Shown here: positions 1-9,412 of the stretch, piece after piece | Position numbering within the stretch: position 1 is the first letter of the stretch | How the letters are laid out: each line of letters starts with the position of its first letter | DNA from: Sphingobacterium olei | GTDB taxonomy: Bacteria > Bacteroidota > Bacteroidia > Sphingobacteriales > Sphingobacteriaceae | DNA length: 64,000 bases | Direction: 5' to 3' | Assembly (NCBI RefSeq): GCF_005048855.1 | Contig: NZ_SUME01000001.1 | Span: 248,001 to 312,000, forward strand | Made by a program: the position numbers and the translations under genes | The notes under the pieces: model-generated | Databases searched by the model: none | Seen by the model: the letters and a program-made list of their open reading frames with translations, nothing else | What the model was told of the DNA's origin: nothing

Positions 1-184
1 AGCCACGTAAACTTTTGCCCGCATTATTCGTATAGCGAACAAAAACACGATAACCAATAAGGAAAAAGTCATTGCCCATAAATTTTGGAAAACCTTTTGG
101 GGTATTTATGAATTCCGACGTGATTGAGTCTTTTATTTCCAATACAGGTTTTATTAATTTGAGCGACTTCGGTTTGCTGTTAAC
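1..184 (-). pseudogene. DUF2071-like protein, 5'-truncated fragment running off the window
   Basis: An open minus-strand frame runs off the left edge of the window. It encodes KGFPKFMGNDFFLIGYRVF followed by RYTNNAGKSLRG, which I recognise as the conserved core of the DUF2071 (YqjF-like) family of unknown function. A TAG at 185-187 closes the frame upstream, and there is no ATG before the internal Met of MGNDF. Family members normally carry several dozen residues ahead of this motif, so the 5' end looks lost. The neighbour upstream on the same strand is the tail of a broken arr gene. A functional short protein from an internal start is possible but unlikely. Confidence 0.55.
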
Positions 185-199
185 CTAGGCATATCTAGA

Positions 200-563
200 T
201 CAATTAATTATTCCCCCTTTATTGGTCACTAATTTTTCACGAAATTTTTGAATTTCTTCCGGGTGTTTGCTTAACCCATTCTGTTACCTCTCCAACGATT
301 TTCAATGGAGCTTCGGAGCGATATGAACGGCTCGGATTGCCAGGGAATTTCTTATCGGTAAGATTCGGGTCATTTTCATAATCCCCTGTCGGTTCAATAA
401 TATAAACCCGTTCGTTACCATCGCCTTTCGCTAATACAGCGGCAAGCCCTTCTCCATTAACGAGAGCTGTGAAATAAATATGATTCATTTTTAGTTCAGA
501 CTTATAATTAGAATTGCTGCCAGCAGTCAATAAATCGCCAGCCTGAAAATTCGCTTTCGTAGC
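200..563 (-). pseudogene. arr: rifampin ADP-ribosyltransferase (Arr) remnant, 5'-truncated and frameshifted
   Basis: The minus-strand frame carries the Arr core: TKANFQAGDLLTAGSNSNYK, MNHIYFTALVNGEGLAAVLA, RVYIIEPTGDYENDPN, TDKKFPGNPSRSYRSEAP and IVGEVTEWVKQTP. Intact Arr enzymes ADP-ribosylate rifamycins and are about 140 residues. Here the expected N-terminal YHG segment is missing, because a stop (564-566) directly precedes ATKANFQ. After QTP the frame shifts at the GGG run at 261-263 and ends early at 237. Removing one base restores EEIQKFREKLVTNKGGIIN with a stop at 200-202, which matches the usual Arr tail. Probably inactive. Confidence 0.8.
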
Positions 564-570
564 TTATTAT

Positions 571-1080
571 TTATAATCCTGAATCTTCGTGCCGAATACT
601 AAAAAGACCTTCATAAGAAGAGAGTTCTTCAGTAAATTCTTCATCTTCATAAATCCGTTCTCTTTTTAAATGAACATTGAACCTTGCAGCAATTAGATTT
701 TGTAAATTGTCAAATCCGATAATTTCGAATTTATTAGTTTTACTTTTATCGAGCGTATAGCTGGCAGAGAGGCTGGAACAAATAGGGCATGCGGTTACCG
801 AGACCGCCATATTAAATTCTTCTAATTTGCCGGTCGCAAGTGGTTCTTTTTTAAACATAAATTGCAGGTGTTCACCATTCTCGCCGAAGCCCGTCACATA
901 ATAAGAATTATCAGTCTTATTGTAATAAGCCGTTGCTGATTTGGTCTTCCAATCTATACCATTTTTCTTTACGCTAAAGGTAAACTGGGATTCTTGATTT
1001 TCATCAACGGGACGTCCTTTTTTACAGCCGGCAGTAAAAATGGCCAATAAGCAAATATAAAATACAATTATAGCTCTCAT
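571..1080 (-). CDS. hypothetical lipoprotein
   Basis: 169 residues. The N-terminus (IIVFYICLLAIFTAGCKKG) is a typical lipoprotein signal peptide with the lipobox Cys at about residue 19. The mature part begins with a charged, flexible stretch and is predicted from composition to be beta-rich (TFSVKKNGIDWKTKSATAYY). It holds a CPIC motif near residue 99 that could form a disulfide. It resembles small Bacteroidota lipoproteins of the DUF6252 type, but I cannot assign the family firmly. Function unknown. It lies just upstream of the arr remnant on the same strand. Confidence 0.65.
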   Translation of the reverse strand: MRAIIVFYICLLAIFTAGCKKGRPVDENQESQFTFSVKKNGIDWKTKSATAYYNKTDNSYYVTGFGENGEHLQFMFKKEPLATGKLEEFNMAVSVTACPICSSLSASYTLDKSKTNKFEIIGFDNLQNLIAARFNVHLKRERIYEDEEFTEELSSYEGLFSIRHEDSGL

Positions 1081-1427
1081 GTTTATAACAAATAATTAGG
1101 CAACACCGCAATATACAAAAAATACTCTACTAAGTAGCGTGAATGCGGTCGAACTTTTTGTTCGAAACCAAACTTAGATAAAATTGGCTTTATGTGCAAT
1201 TAATCCCTCAGCCAACGAAGATATTAGTAAGTACTATGTATCTGCATATTCACTAAAGATGGAAACTGTCCCAATAACCCGGATAGCATAAGGTTTATAA
1301 ATGTGGTCAAAGGTAGTAAGTATTTGATCAATTTTTTACTAAAAATATTAGCTTATATAGTTTCTGGTTACTATATTTGGTAATAACGACTTGATATATA
1401 CACCATTGATTATGACTCTGCTTGTTT
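1081..1427. other. intergenic region, no gene seen
   Basis: 347 bases, AT-rich, between a lipoprotein start and the 3' end of the SRPBCC gene. All frames are short. It presumably carries the promoter of the lipoprotein gene, but I see no convincing -33/-7 pair. Confidence 0.4.
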
Positions 1428-1856
1428 TTAAAAATCCCGCTCCTGATAGGGCAATCCTTTTTGATTTTCGCAGTAAGTTTTCAAGCTATAAAGAAACATT
1501 GCCCAATTGTAGCTACACCAACGATAAAAATCAGTTCGCTCTCTCCAATCAAAATGTTTAAGAACTACCGTTGTGATGTTATCATTTTCTGTTAGTTCAA
1601 AAGATACTTTGGTTCCTACCCATTCTTCATCAGAAGCTTCACATTCCCAAACAATCTTATTATTTTCTTCCAGTTCGACTATTTTAAATTTAGTAATATA
1701 CCCTTCATCAAAATCAAACTCATTTACAAAACCAACTTCTGGTTTTACATTTAATTTTTTTGTCCACACTTGTCCTAGACCTTCTTCTGAAGTGAGCGCT
1801 TTATATACCGTTGCAGTAGGTGCTTTAAGATAGTTGATTTGTTCAATACTTTCCAT
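1428..1856 (-). CDS. SRPBCC (AHSA1/START-like) domain protein
   Basis: 142 residues, a whole single-domain protein. MESIEQINYLKAPTATVYKA is the usual first strand and helix of the AHSA1-type helix-grip fold. The middle has FKIVELEENNKIVWECEA and the C-terminus has the long helix WCSYNWAMFLYSLKTYCE. The family binds hydrophobic ligands in a cavity or acts as a co-chaperone-like domain; no ligand can be deduced. Its length matches family norms. The start at 1856 is the first ATG and fits the domain start. No operon partner is evident. Confidence 0.8.
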   Translation of the reverse strand: MESIEQINYLKAPTATVYKALTSEEGLGQVWTKKLNVKPEVGFVNEFDFDEGYITKFKIVELEENNKIVWECEASDEEWVGTKVSFELTENDNITTVVLKHFDWRERTDFYRWCSYNWAMFLYSLKTYCENQKGLPYQERDF

Positions 1857-1899
1857 TATTAGTTGTTTAGTTTTTTGATTAAATGTTCGTACAAGTGAC

Positions 1900-2100
1900 C
1901 TATGCCAGGATGCTATCCGAAATGATTACAATTCTACCGTCCTGTTTCGAATATAGACGGATCTCCTGCATAAAGACATTGATGAGAACTCTATCTCCGT
2001 TTTCTAGGACTAGCGTACTAGATCCTTTTGCTCTCGCGACGTTGATAAGCCAGCCCATTGTCGCAAAAGTGATGAACATCGTAATAAAACCCGCACTCAT
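1900..2100 (-). pseudogene. PH-like membrane protein, internally deleted copy 1
   Basis: This is a broken copy of the intact gene at 54956-55510. The first 37 or so codons (MSAGFITMFITFATMGWLIN through ENGDRVL) match the intact gene. The sequence then jumps in frame to INVFMQEIRLYSKQDGRIV, losing roughly 90 codons that hold the membrane segments and the RAKTIRW region. The last residues (ISDSILA) diverge, so the C-terminus is lost as well. The start is the ATG at 2098-2100; the open frame continues upstream only through a pentanucleotide repeat. Confidence 0.75.
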
Positions 2101-2120
2101 AATATAATATAATATAATAT
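2101..2120. repeat. AATAT pentanucleotide tandem repeat (4 units)
   Basis: Four AATAT units lie immediately upstream of the start codon of the broken PH-like copy. The intact homologue at 54956-55510 has only one unit at the corresponding place (about 55510-55515). The difference is a simple-sequence expansion. Confidence 0.8.
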
Positions 2121-2181
2121 GATAAGTTAAGAAGACAAACTTAATGAAAAATTCGCTACATGCACTAAATGGATGGTCTTG

Positions 2182-2623
2182 TTTTAATCCAAAGCAAATA
2201 GAAAATCCCGTAGCGGGGAGCAACGGGATTTTACCAAACCAATTATTAACCTAAATTATGAAATTTCTTATATAACGTCGAAATTTAAGCCAATATTATC
2301 TTCAGCAAAAAAAATATTTTTTTGTATCAATTGGCTGGATGAAAGTCACTTCGGTAACGAGAACGTTCTTATTATCTTACCTTCCACAGCAAGGCAATAC
2401 GAGTATGCGGAGATCTAGTAATCCGCTGTAATAGCAGTTGGAAGCGGTATTAGCAGTTGTTGTTCGGGAATTTCCGACCAACCAGTATTTATCATGTTTG
2501 TATGAAAATCGGAATTTCCGATTTTTCTTAACTACTAGTGTGCATTTTTTGCACTTTGCTTTTTTACAGTCGAACGCGGTTGGTTACAATTTTAGAAACA
2601 TTTCCGATAGCAACCTCGTGGCG
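2182..2623. repeat. intergenic repeat, copy A (homologous to 50890-51334)
   Basis: About 440 bases closely similar to 50890-51334, with scattered substitutions and small indels. In order it holds the terminator hairpin, a stretch with TATAACGTCGAA, CAAGGCAATACGAGT, an imperfect palindrome around 2456-2485 and a second palindrome near 2503-2530 (AAATCGG..CCGATTT around AATTT). It ends at CAACCTCGTGGCG. A 99-codon open frame (2438-2737) crosses it, but the frame is interrupted by a stop in copy B, so I do not call a gene. Confidence 0.75.
2202..2232. terminator. hairpin, probable bidirectional terminator (repeat copy A)
   Basis: AAAATCCCGT at 2202-2211 pairs with ACGGGATTTT at 2223-2232, giving a 10-bp stem with A and T tracts on the two sides. 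The same hairpin occurs at 50910-50940. Confidence 0.6.
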
Positions 2624-3123
2624 ATAAGCGATTCCACCCGCGGTAGTCACTTGTCAATTCCGAGATCTCTGGCGGCGCAACCATGTAGGCATTACACAAA
2701 TATTTCTCGGACGTTATTTGATAAGGAAACCGTATAACGTCGTTTTCTTATCTAAGTTTGCTAATTAACCTCTTTGAAAAATTGAGTATATTAACGATTG
2801 ACTTTTGTTGTCAAACAACTGCGACGAGGCAGTAGCTCACCTATTATTGCCGCTATGTTAATTATTCTTTAACAAAATATTATTTTTTCTTTTTTTTTAT
2901 ATAAAAACATTTTTTTATGTTAAATTTGGTTTATAAAATAACCAGTTTAAGCTTTATAATCTTTTAAAATAGACAAAACGCTTTTTTTTTGTGGACTGAT
3001 TTCGATCAGAATTCAGTCAGGGAAGTCCACATACGAGGTAACAGTCGGTTAGACTAATACTCTTTTGCGTATAAATGGGAATATATAATTATTGATCAAA
3101 ATGAATGAAATACAATTGGAATT
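2624..3123. other. 500-base AT-rich intergenic region upstream of the first SusC gene
   Basis: No gene seen. The right half is very AT-rich with long T tracts (2880-2990), as expected for the leader and promoter of a SusC operon. TATAACGTCG at about 2731-2740 repeats a motif found twice in the adjacent intergenic repeat family. Confidence 0.5.
2921..2928 (+). promoter_or_regulatory. possible -7 box of the first SusC operon
   Basis: TAAATTTG matches the Bacteroidota -7 consensus TAnnTTTG. No clear TTTG -33 element is visible at the right spacing, and the site would give a leader of about 190 bases, so this is tentative. Confidence 0.3.
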
Positions 3124-6100
3124 ATGAAGAAAATGTTATTTAACAGCTGTTGTTTTCTGTTTCTCTTTTTTACAGTATCAGCGACTTTATCCTTTAACGC
3201 ACGGGCGCAAACGGGCACCCTGACTGCAGCCCAGAGATCTGTGGAGATAAGTGGATCCGTCAGTGATACCACGGGAATATTATTGCCGGGGGTGTCGGTA
3301 AGCGTAAAAAATCGGAAAGGTAATGAAACCAGTACCGACAAGAATGGGAGGTACATTTTGGATGTACCGGTGGGTGCCACCGTGGTGTTTTCTATGGTAG
3401 GCTACACGAGTACTGAACTTGTTGTACACACATCAAGAATACTGAATGTACAGATGGATGAGGCTTCTTCGACTATAGAAGATGTCGTAGTTGTAGCCTT
3501 TGGTAAACAAAAGAAACAGGAAGTTGTGGGAGCTATGACGACAGTGAACCCGAGTGACCTCAAAGTGCCATCCAGTAACCTAACCACCGCCCTTGCAGGT
3601 CGAGTGGCAGGAATGATTGCATACCAACGGAGTGGTGAACCAGGCCAAGATAATGCCGAGTTCTTTATACGGGGGGTTACGACCTTTGGGTATAAAGTGG
3701 ATCCGCTCATCTTAATCGATGGTGTCGAATTGACGTCAACTGATTTGGCACGATTGCAACCAGACGATATTGCAAGCTTTTCTATAATGAAGGATGCAAC
3801 AGCAACAGCCTTGTATGGAGCCAGGGGAGCTAACGGTGTTATTTTAGTGACCACAAAACAGGGTAAGGAAGGTCCCGCAAAAATTAATTTTCGTTTGGAA
3901 TCTTCTGTTTCCTCGCCTACAAGCAATGTAGAACTTGCCGATCCGATATCCTATATGCGCTTGCACAACGAAGCAGTCTTAACGCGAGATCCTTCGGGTA
4001 TTACGAAAGTACCTTATACGGATGAAAAAATTGATAATACCATCCTGGGGCTTAATCCATATGTATATCCGGCCAACGACTGGCGGAAAGAACTATTTAA
4101 GGACTATACCTTTAACCAAAGAGGTAACTTAAGTGTAAGCGGTGGCGGTCAGGTTGCACGATATTATATCGCAGGTACATTTAACCAGGATAATGGGGTG
4201 TTGAAGGTTGATAATAGAAATAATTTCAATAGCAACATCAACCTGAAAACCTATCTACTTCGATCGAATGTGGAGGTAAACGTCTCTAAGACAACAGAGT
4301 TAGGTGTCCGATTGTATGGGTCATTTGACGATTATACGGGTCCTTTGGATGGTGGGGCAGCCATGTACGAAAAGGTCATGAATTCCAATCCGGTTATGTT
4401 TCCTTCTTACTACCCCGTTATGCCAGGCTATGAGCACTTAACGCATATTATGTTCGGTAATGCATTGAAAGAAGGCGGAGCTACAGCAGGCTATATCAAT
4501 CCATACGCTGATATGGTAAAGGGTTACAGGGAGTATTCTTCTTCTCTAATGATGGCCCAGCTAGAGCTGAAGCAGAGTCTTGATTTTATTACACCTGGTC
4601 TAAATTTTCGGATGATGGGAAATACCAACAGAAGAGCACATTTTCAGGTGTCGCGCGCTTATAAACCGTTTTATTATATGTCAAGTGGTTTTAATCGAAT
4701 GACAGGCGATTATAGGTTGGATGTCATTAACGAAAACGATGGACAGGAATGGCTGGATTTTAACTTGGGCACGCGACAATTGTTTTCGCAGTTCTATATG
4801 GAATCTGCGATGAACTACAATCGGACCTTTAAAGAGGTACATGGCGTTAGTGCCATGGCCGTATTTATTATGCGGCACAATATAAGTGCAAATGCCAACG
4901 ATTTATTACAGAGCCTACCTTTTCGTAATCTGGGTCTTTCAGGACGAATGACCTATTCATTCGACAGCCGATACTTTGGGGAGTTTAATTTTGGCTATAA
5001 TGGTTCGGAGCGTTTTCACGAAAAGAACCGATTTGGTTTTTTCCCAGCATTCGGAGTGGCGTGGCAAATATCTAACGAAAAGTTTTGGGATCCGGTAAAG
5101 CGTGCGGTTCCTGAACTGAAATTAAGGGCTACCTATGGCTTGGTAGGAAATGACGAAATTGGCAGCCCTACAGATAGATTCTTCTACATGTCCAATGTTA
5201 TTATGAACGATGCCGATCGTGGTGCAACATTTGGGCTCGATAACACGTATGACAGGCCAGGAGTATCTATACTTCGATACGATAATGCCGATATCGCTTG
5301 GGAAACATCGGAGAAGATTAACTTAGGAGTGGAAATGTCGTTGTTCCGTAAGGTACAGATACAGGCTGATTTCTTCAAAGAACACCGCCATAATATTCTC
5401 ATGACCCGTGCTTCCGTTCCCGAGTATATGGGATTATCCGCTCCCGTGCGTGCTAATGTCGGAGAAGCTTCCGGCAGAGGTATGGATATGTCGGTAGATA
5501 TTCAGCATAATTTTTCTTCAGATCTGTGGCTATCGGCTAGGGGTAATTTTACTTATGCGGCAAGCAAATTTGAAGTCTACGAAGAGCCGGAGTACCTCAA
5601 TGAATATTGGAAGTCTCGAGTGGGCTACTCATTGAGCCAGCGTTGGGGATACATTGCGGAGCGCTTGTTTGTAGACGATCAAGAAGCCGCTAACTCGCCA
5701 AGGCAAAACTTTGGCACTGATGTAATGGGCGGTGATATAAAATACAGGGACGTTAATAATGACGGACAGATTACTCCATTAGATCAAGTGCCTATCGGAA
5801 ACCCTACGACACCTGAAATAGTATACGGCTTCGGCTTATCTATGGGATACAAAAAAATTGATGTCTCTGCATTCTTTCAGGGGTTAGCACAAGAGTCTTT
5901 TTGGATCGATCCAATAGAAACGTCTCCCTTTACAAACGACAGGCAGCTCCTTAAAGCTTATGCAGATAGTTACTGGTCCGAGTCAGACAATGACGTGCAG
6001 GCACTTTGGCCAAGACTGAGTGAGGCGCCGAACACCAACACCAATCAAGCAAGCACCTGGTTTATGCGCGACGGAACATTCCTTCGACTGAAGTCTGCCG

Positions 6101-6288
6101 AATTGGGTTACTCGTTTAGTGTCGAGCAGCTTAAGCGCCTTAAGATGCAAAAGCTACGCGTTTATGTCAACGGCACCAACCTTTTATCATGGAGCAGATT
6201 TAAGTTATGGGATGTAGAGATGGCAGGCAGGGGATTGGGCTATCCAGTTCAAAGAGTATTTAACCTTGGCGTGAATGTAAATTTTTAA
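3124..6288 (+). CDS. SusC/RagA-family TonB-dependent outer-membrane transporter (1)
   Basis: 1054 residues. Residues 1-29 form a signal peptide ending in ARAQ. Residues about 41-115 are a carboxypeptidase-regulatory-like domain (GSVSDTTGILLPGVSVSV). The TonB plug follows (VVVAFGKQKKQEVVG, DPLILIDGVEL, MKDATATALYGARGANGVIL, about 118-250), then the beta-barrel to the C-terminal GVNVNF. There is no STN domain, so signalling to an anti-sigma factor is unlikely. With its SusD partner it imports an oligomeric substrate energised by TonB. It is the first gene of a five-gene operon (gaps 3, 11, 11 and 1 bases). Substrate unknown; the downstream phosphatase suggests a phosphorylated compound. Confidence 0.93.
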   Translation: MKKMLFNSCCFLFLFFTVSATLSFNARAQTGTLTAAQRSVEISGSVSDTTGILLPGVSVSVKNRKGNETSTDKNGRYILDVPVGATVVFSMVGYTSTELVVHTSRILNVQMDEASSTIEDVVVVAFGKQKKQEVVGAMTTVNPSDLKVPSSNLTTALAGRVAGMIAYQRSGEPGQDNAEFFIRGVTTFGYKVDPLILIDGVELTSTDLARLQPDDIASFSIMKDATATALYGARGANGVILVTTKQGKEGPAKINFRLESSVSSPTSNVELADPISYMRLHNEAVLTRDPSGITKVPYTDEKIDNTILGLNPYVYPANDWRKELFKDYTFNQRGNLSVSGGGQVARYYIAGTFNQDNGVLKVDNRNNFNSNINLKTYLLRSNVEVNVSKTTELGVRLYGSFDDYTGPLDGGAAMYEKVMNSNPVMFPSYYPVMPGYEHLTHIMFGNALKEGGATAGYINPYADMVKGYREYSSSLMMAQLELKQSLDFITPGLNFRMMGNTNRRAHFQVSRAYKPFYYMSSGFNRMTGDYRLDVINENDGQEWLDFNLGTRQLFSQFYMESAMNYNRTFKEVHGVSAMAVFIMRHNISANANDLLQSLPFRNLGLSGRMTYSFDSRYFGEFNFGYNGSERFHEKNRFGFFPAFGVAWQISNEKFWDPVKRAVPELKLRATYGLVGNDEIGSPTDRFFYMSNVIMNDADRGATFGLDNTYDRPGVSILRYDNADIAWETSEKINLGVEMSLFRKVQIQADFFKEHRHNILMTRASVPEYMGLSAPVRANVGEASGRGMDMSVDIQHNFSSDLWLSARGNFTYAASKFEVYEEPEYLNEYWKSRVGYSLSQRWGYIAERLFVDDQEAANSPRQNFGTDVMGGDIKYRDVNNDGQITPLDQVPIGNPTTPEIVYGFGLSMGYKKIDVSAFFQGLAQESFWIDPIETSPFTNDRQLLKAYADSYWSESDNDVQALWPRLSEAPNTNTNQASTWFMRDGTFLRLKSAELGYSFSVEQLKRLKMQKLRVYVNGTNLLSWSRFKLWDVEMAGRGLGYPVQRVFNLGVNVNF

Positions 6289-6291
6289 ACA

Positions 6292-8175
6292 ATGAGAAAT
6301 AAAATTATTTTAGCTTTTTTGTCGTCAGCTTTGCTGTTACTGCAAAGCTGTAGCTATCTAGACATTATGCCCGATAACGTGGCGACAATCGATTACGCTT
6401 TTCGGACAAGGAACACGGCCGAATCCTATCTTTTTACATGCTATTCCTGGTTGCCTAACCACGCTGCTACCAGTCAGGTTCCTGACTTTATCAGCGGGGA
6501 TGAGATATGGACGTACCCGAATGTAAGTGGACGTGCTAACTGGCAGATTGCTAGAGGAAACCAAAATGTAGTGACTCCTTATCTTAATTTTTGGTCAGGG
6601 AAGACAGAAGCCGCCGACCTTTACCGCGGGATCAGAGAGTGTAATATATTCCTTGAAAATATTAGTAAGGTAAGTGATATGACTAATATGGAAAGAGAGC
6701 GTTGGTCAGCAGAGGTCAAGTTTTTAAAAGCTTATTTTCACTTCTACTTGATGCGCATGTACGGTCCTATCCCGTTGATGAAAGAAAATATTCCCGTGTC
6801 GGCTTCTGTAGATGAAGTGAAGAATGTCGTCCGCCAACCGGTGGATGCTTGCGTCGCATATATTGTTTCGCTATTGGATGAAGCCGCTGACGTATTACCC
6901 GATGAGGTTCTTTTTCCGGCGACTGAAAAGGGTCGTATCAATAAGGTAATCGCTAAGGCATTTAAAGCAAAGGTGTTAGTGACGGCCGCATCACCTATGT
7001 TTAATGGCAATACAGACTATACCAACTTCGTGCGAAAAGACGGTGTCCAGCTTTTCAACGCCACCTATGTGCCACAAAAATGGGTAGACGCAGCTGAAGC
7101 CTGTAAGGAAGCGCTAGAGCTTGCAGAACAAATGGGCTATAAACTTTATAAATATGTCCCTGCGGTAGGGTCGTTTACCTTGTCTGATACGACACAAACT
7201 GAACTGAGCTACCGTATTGGATTTACGGAAAGAAATAATACAGAAACGATTTGGGCAGACCACAATAGTATGGTGAATACCTTACAGCGTTACGGTCAGC
7301 CACGTATGCACATGGGTACGGGCTATTATAGTGGGGTGCACGCGCCGCCGATCAAGATCGCAGAACAGTATTATACCAAAAATGGTGTTCCTATACAAGA
7401 GGACATCACATATCCCTACGAAGATCGATTTACATTACGGGAGGTTACGCAACAAGAAAAACTGTACCTCAAACCTGGCGAACGATTACCTGTATTACAT
7501 TTTGACCGGGAACCGCGCTTTTACGCGAGCCTGGCATTTGATGGTGGACGTTGGTTTGGTACTGGTTGGCTTAATGATGTGGACAACAAATATGTAGAGG
7601 CGCGTGCCGGTGGCGTAGCCGCGGGACATCCAACCAGTTTTTCTGTAACTGGATATTGGGCTAAAAAAATGGTGAATTACCTCAATACTGCGAGCGATAA
7701 CAATTACGTGGTACAGCAGTTTCCTTACCCCGTTATTCGGATTCCCGATCTGTATTTATTGTATGCAGAAGCACTAAATGAATCGCATGGACCATCTGAG
7801 GAAGCCATGAAATATGTTGATTTGGTGCGGGAAAGATCTGGCCTGAAAGGGCTCGCATTGAGCTGGTCTACTTACTCATCCATGCCAGATAAGTTTAGGA
7901 GTAAAGAGGGCCTGCGCGAAATTATACATCAGGAGCGGCTAATCGAACTTGCTTTCGAAGGCCATCGCTTCTGGGACTTACGCCGTTGGAAAAAAGCAAT
8001 CCAAGTCCTTAACCGTCCTATTCAAGGCTGGAATATAGATCAGGAAAGTCCGGAAGATTATTATAGACCCGTGAACTTGTTTAACCAGGAGTTTAATGTA
8101 CGGGACTACTTATGGCCAATTGAAGAAGCTGAAATTTTACGAAATCAAAACTTGGTGCAAGCACCGGGATGGTAA
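6292..8175 (+). CDS. SusD/RagB-family outer-membrane lipoprotein (1)
   Basis: 627 residues with a lipoprotein signal peptide and lipobox LLQSC (Cys about 20). It shows the SusD pattern: an N-terminal segment with repeated helices (TAESYLFTCYSWLP; FLKAYFHFYLMRMYGPIPLM) and the C-terminal RagB/SusD block LLYAEALNE, IIHQERLIELAFEGHRFWDL and WPIEEAEI. It lies 3 bases after the SusC gene and is expected to form the substrate-capturing lid of that transporter. It is larger than average for the family (about 500-600 residues). The ligand cannot be predicted from sequence. Confidence 0.93.
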   Translation: MRNKIILAFLSSALLLLQSCSYLDIMPDNVATIDYAFRTRNTAESYLFTCYSWLPNHAATSQVPDFISGDEIWTYPNVSGRANWQIARGNQNVVTPYLNFWSGKTEAADLYRGIRECNIFLENISKVSDMTNMERERWSAEVKFLKAYFHFYLMRMYGPIPLMKENIPVSASVDEVKNVVRQPVDACVAYIVSLLDEAADVLPDEVLFPATEKGRINKVIAKAFKAKVLVTAASPMFNGNTDYTNFVRKDGVQLFNATYVPQKWVDAAEACKEALELAEQMGYKLYKYVPAVGSFTLSDTTQTELSYRIGFTERNNTETIWADHNSMVNTLQRYGQPRMHMGTGYYSGVHAPPIKIAEQYYTKNGVPIQEDITYPYEDRFTLREVTQQEKLYLKPGERLPVLHFDREPRFYASLAFDGGRWFGTGWLNDVDNKYVEARAGGVAAGHPTSFSVTGYWAKKMVNYLNTASDNNYVVQQFPYPVIRIPDLYLLYAEALNESHGPSEEAMKYVDLVRERSGLKGLALSWSTYSSMPDKFRSKEGLREIIHQERLIELAFEGHRFWDLRRWKKAIQVLNRPIQGWNIDQESPEDYYRPVNLFNQEFNVRDYLWPIEEAEILRNQNLVQAPGW

Positions 8176-8186
8176 ATTTATAAATC

Positions 8187-9401
8187 ATGAAAAGTATTAA
8201 AATATTTTGCACAGGTATTAAAGTTTTTATTGCTTTGACACTCCTGTCTGGATGTGGTGAGGAGACCCTACATATATTAGATAGTTCCGAGACAGTACCA
8301 CCACCGCTGGAGCATGCTACAATAGAGCGCCTGCCCGGTGCGTTAGCAATTTCTTACACTATACCGCCCTCCGACAACTTATTGTATGTAGAAGCTGAGG
8401 TGATCAAGTCCAATGGCGAGGTATTACGCGTGCGGTCATCTTATTACAACAGATCCTTACTGTTACAAGGATTTGGTGATACGGCTGCCTATCCCATAAA
8501 GCTATATAGTGTAGGACGTAACATGAAAAGGTCGGCGGCATTGGAGATAGTTGGTAAACCACATCTTCCCGCGATATGGGATGTATACAAATCCTTGGTC
8601 GTTAACGAAGACTTTGGCGGGCTCAATTTCGAATATAGTAATCAATACCAGGAGAATGTAGGTATCATGATTTATATTCAGAATGCTGCAGGCGAGTGGA
8701 AGTCGACGCAAAATTTTTATACTTCACAAGCTACGGGCGTCTTCTCGCTCCGTGGTTTGCCGGCCAACAAGCAAACGTTTGGCTTTGTGGTGAAAGATCG
8801 ATGGGGAAATGAAACGGCAATGCTTACAAAAGAATTAACCCCGCTGTATGAGGAACGTATACCCGCATCAGGATTTAGACAGATGTTTGCAAACCTACCT
8901 ACCGAGGCCCCGGGATGGCAGGGAGGAAGTGTGATGAGTAACCTCTGGAGCGGTGTGTTTGTTGGTACGACCAATAGCCAGGCTTGGTACAGAACCGATG
9001 AACGTTCAGGGATTCCACATCACTTCACTTTCGATATGGGCAAAACAGCTAAATTAAGCCGGTTTGTATATTGGCAGCGTGGTGCATTTGATCGTGAGGA
9101 TTTACTCTATACAGGGGGAAGCACTAAAACTTTCGAAATATGGGGAAGTACAAACCCCGATCCTGGGGGTTCCTTTCAGGGCTGGACATTGCTCCGTACA
9201 TGTGACGTGATCAAACCTTCGGGTCTACCTGCGGGCTCGGTGAGTACAGACGATGTCTCTGTTGCGCAAAGTGGTCATGAATTTTCATTTGATCTAGATG
9301 CCGAATCCGTACGGTATATCCGCATCAAAGTTTTGGAAACTTGGGGGAAAACAGCGTACAGCTGGATGTCAGAGCTGCAGTTTTATGGTCAAATTAATTA
9401 A
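8187..9401 (+). CDS. DUF4959/DUF5126/DUF5000-type lipoprotein, putative surface binding protein
   Basis: 404 residues, lipobox LLSGC (Cys about 23). The N-terminal half has two beta-sandwich-like segments (LPGALAISYTIP; PAIWDVYKSLVVNEDFGG). The C-terminal about 170 residues are a discoidin (F5/8C)-like domain: NLWSGVFVG, AWYRTDERSGIPHHFTFDMG, VYWQRGAFDREDLLYTGG, FEIWGS and VRYIRIKVLETWGKTAYSWM. This is the arrangement annotated as DUF4959-DUF5126-DUF5000 in SusCD operons, where such proteins probably bind glycan at the cell surface. The C-terminal domain is repeated in the next gene. Ligand unknown. Confidence 0.85.
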   Translation: MKSIKIFCTGIKVFIALTLLSGCGEETLHILDSSETVPPPLEHATIERLPGALAISYTIPPSDNLLYVEAEVIKSNGEVLRVRSSYYNRSLLLQGFGDTAAYPIKLYSVGRNMKRSAALEIVGKPHLPAIWDVYKSLVVNEDFGGLNFEYSNQYQENVGIMIYIQNAAGEWKSTQNFYTSQATGVFSLRGLPANKQTFGFVVKDRWGNETAMLTKELTPLYEERIPASGFRQMFANLPTEAPGWQGGSVMSNLWSGVFVGTTNSQAWYRTDERSGIPHHFTFDMGKTAKLSRFVYWQRGAFDREDLLYTGGSTKTFEIWGSTNPDPGGSFQGWTLLRTCDVIKPSGLPAGSVSTDDVSVAQSGHEFSFDLDAESVRYIRIKVLETWGKTAYSWMSELQFYGQIN

Positions 9402-9412
9402 AATAAAATAAC

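Noticed and set aside
2438..2737. 99-codon plus-strand frame through intergenic repeat copy A as a gene
   Set aside because: The equivalent frame in copy B contains a stop, there is no ribosome site or recognisable domain, and the frame is built largely from the palindromes.
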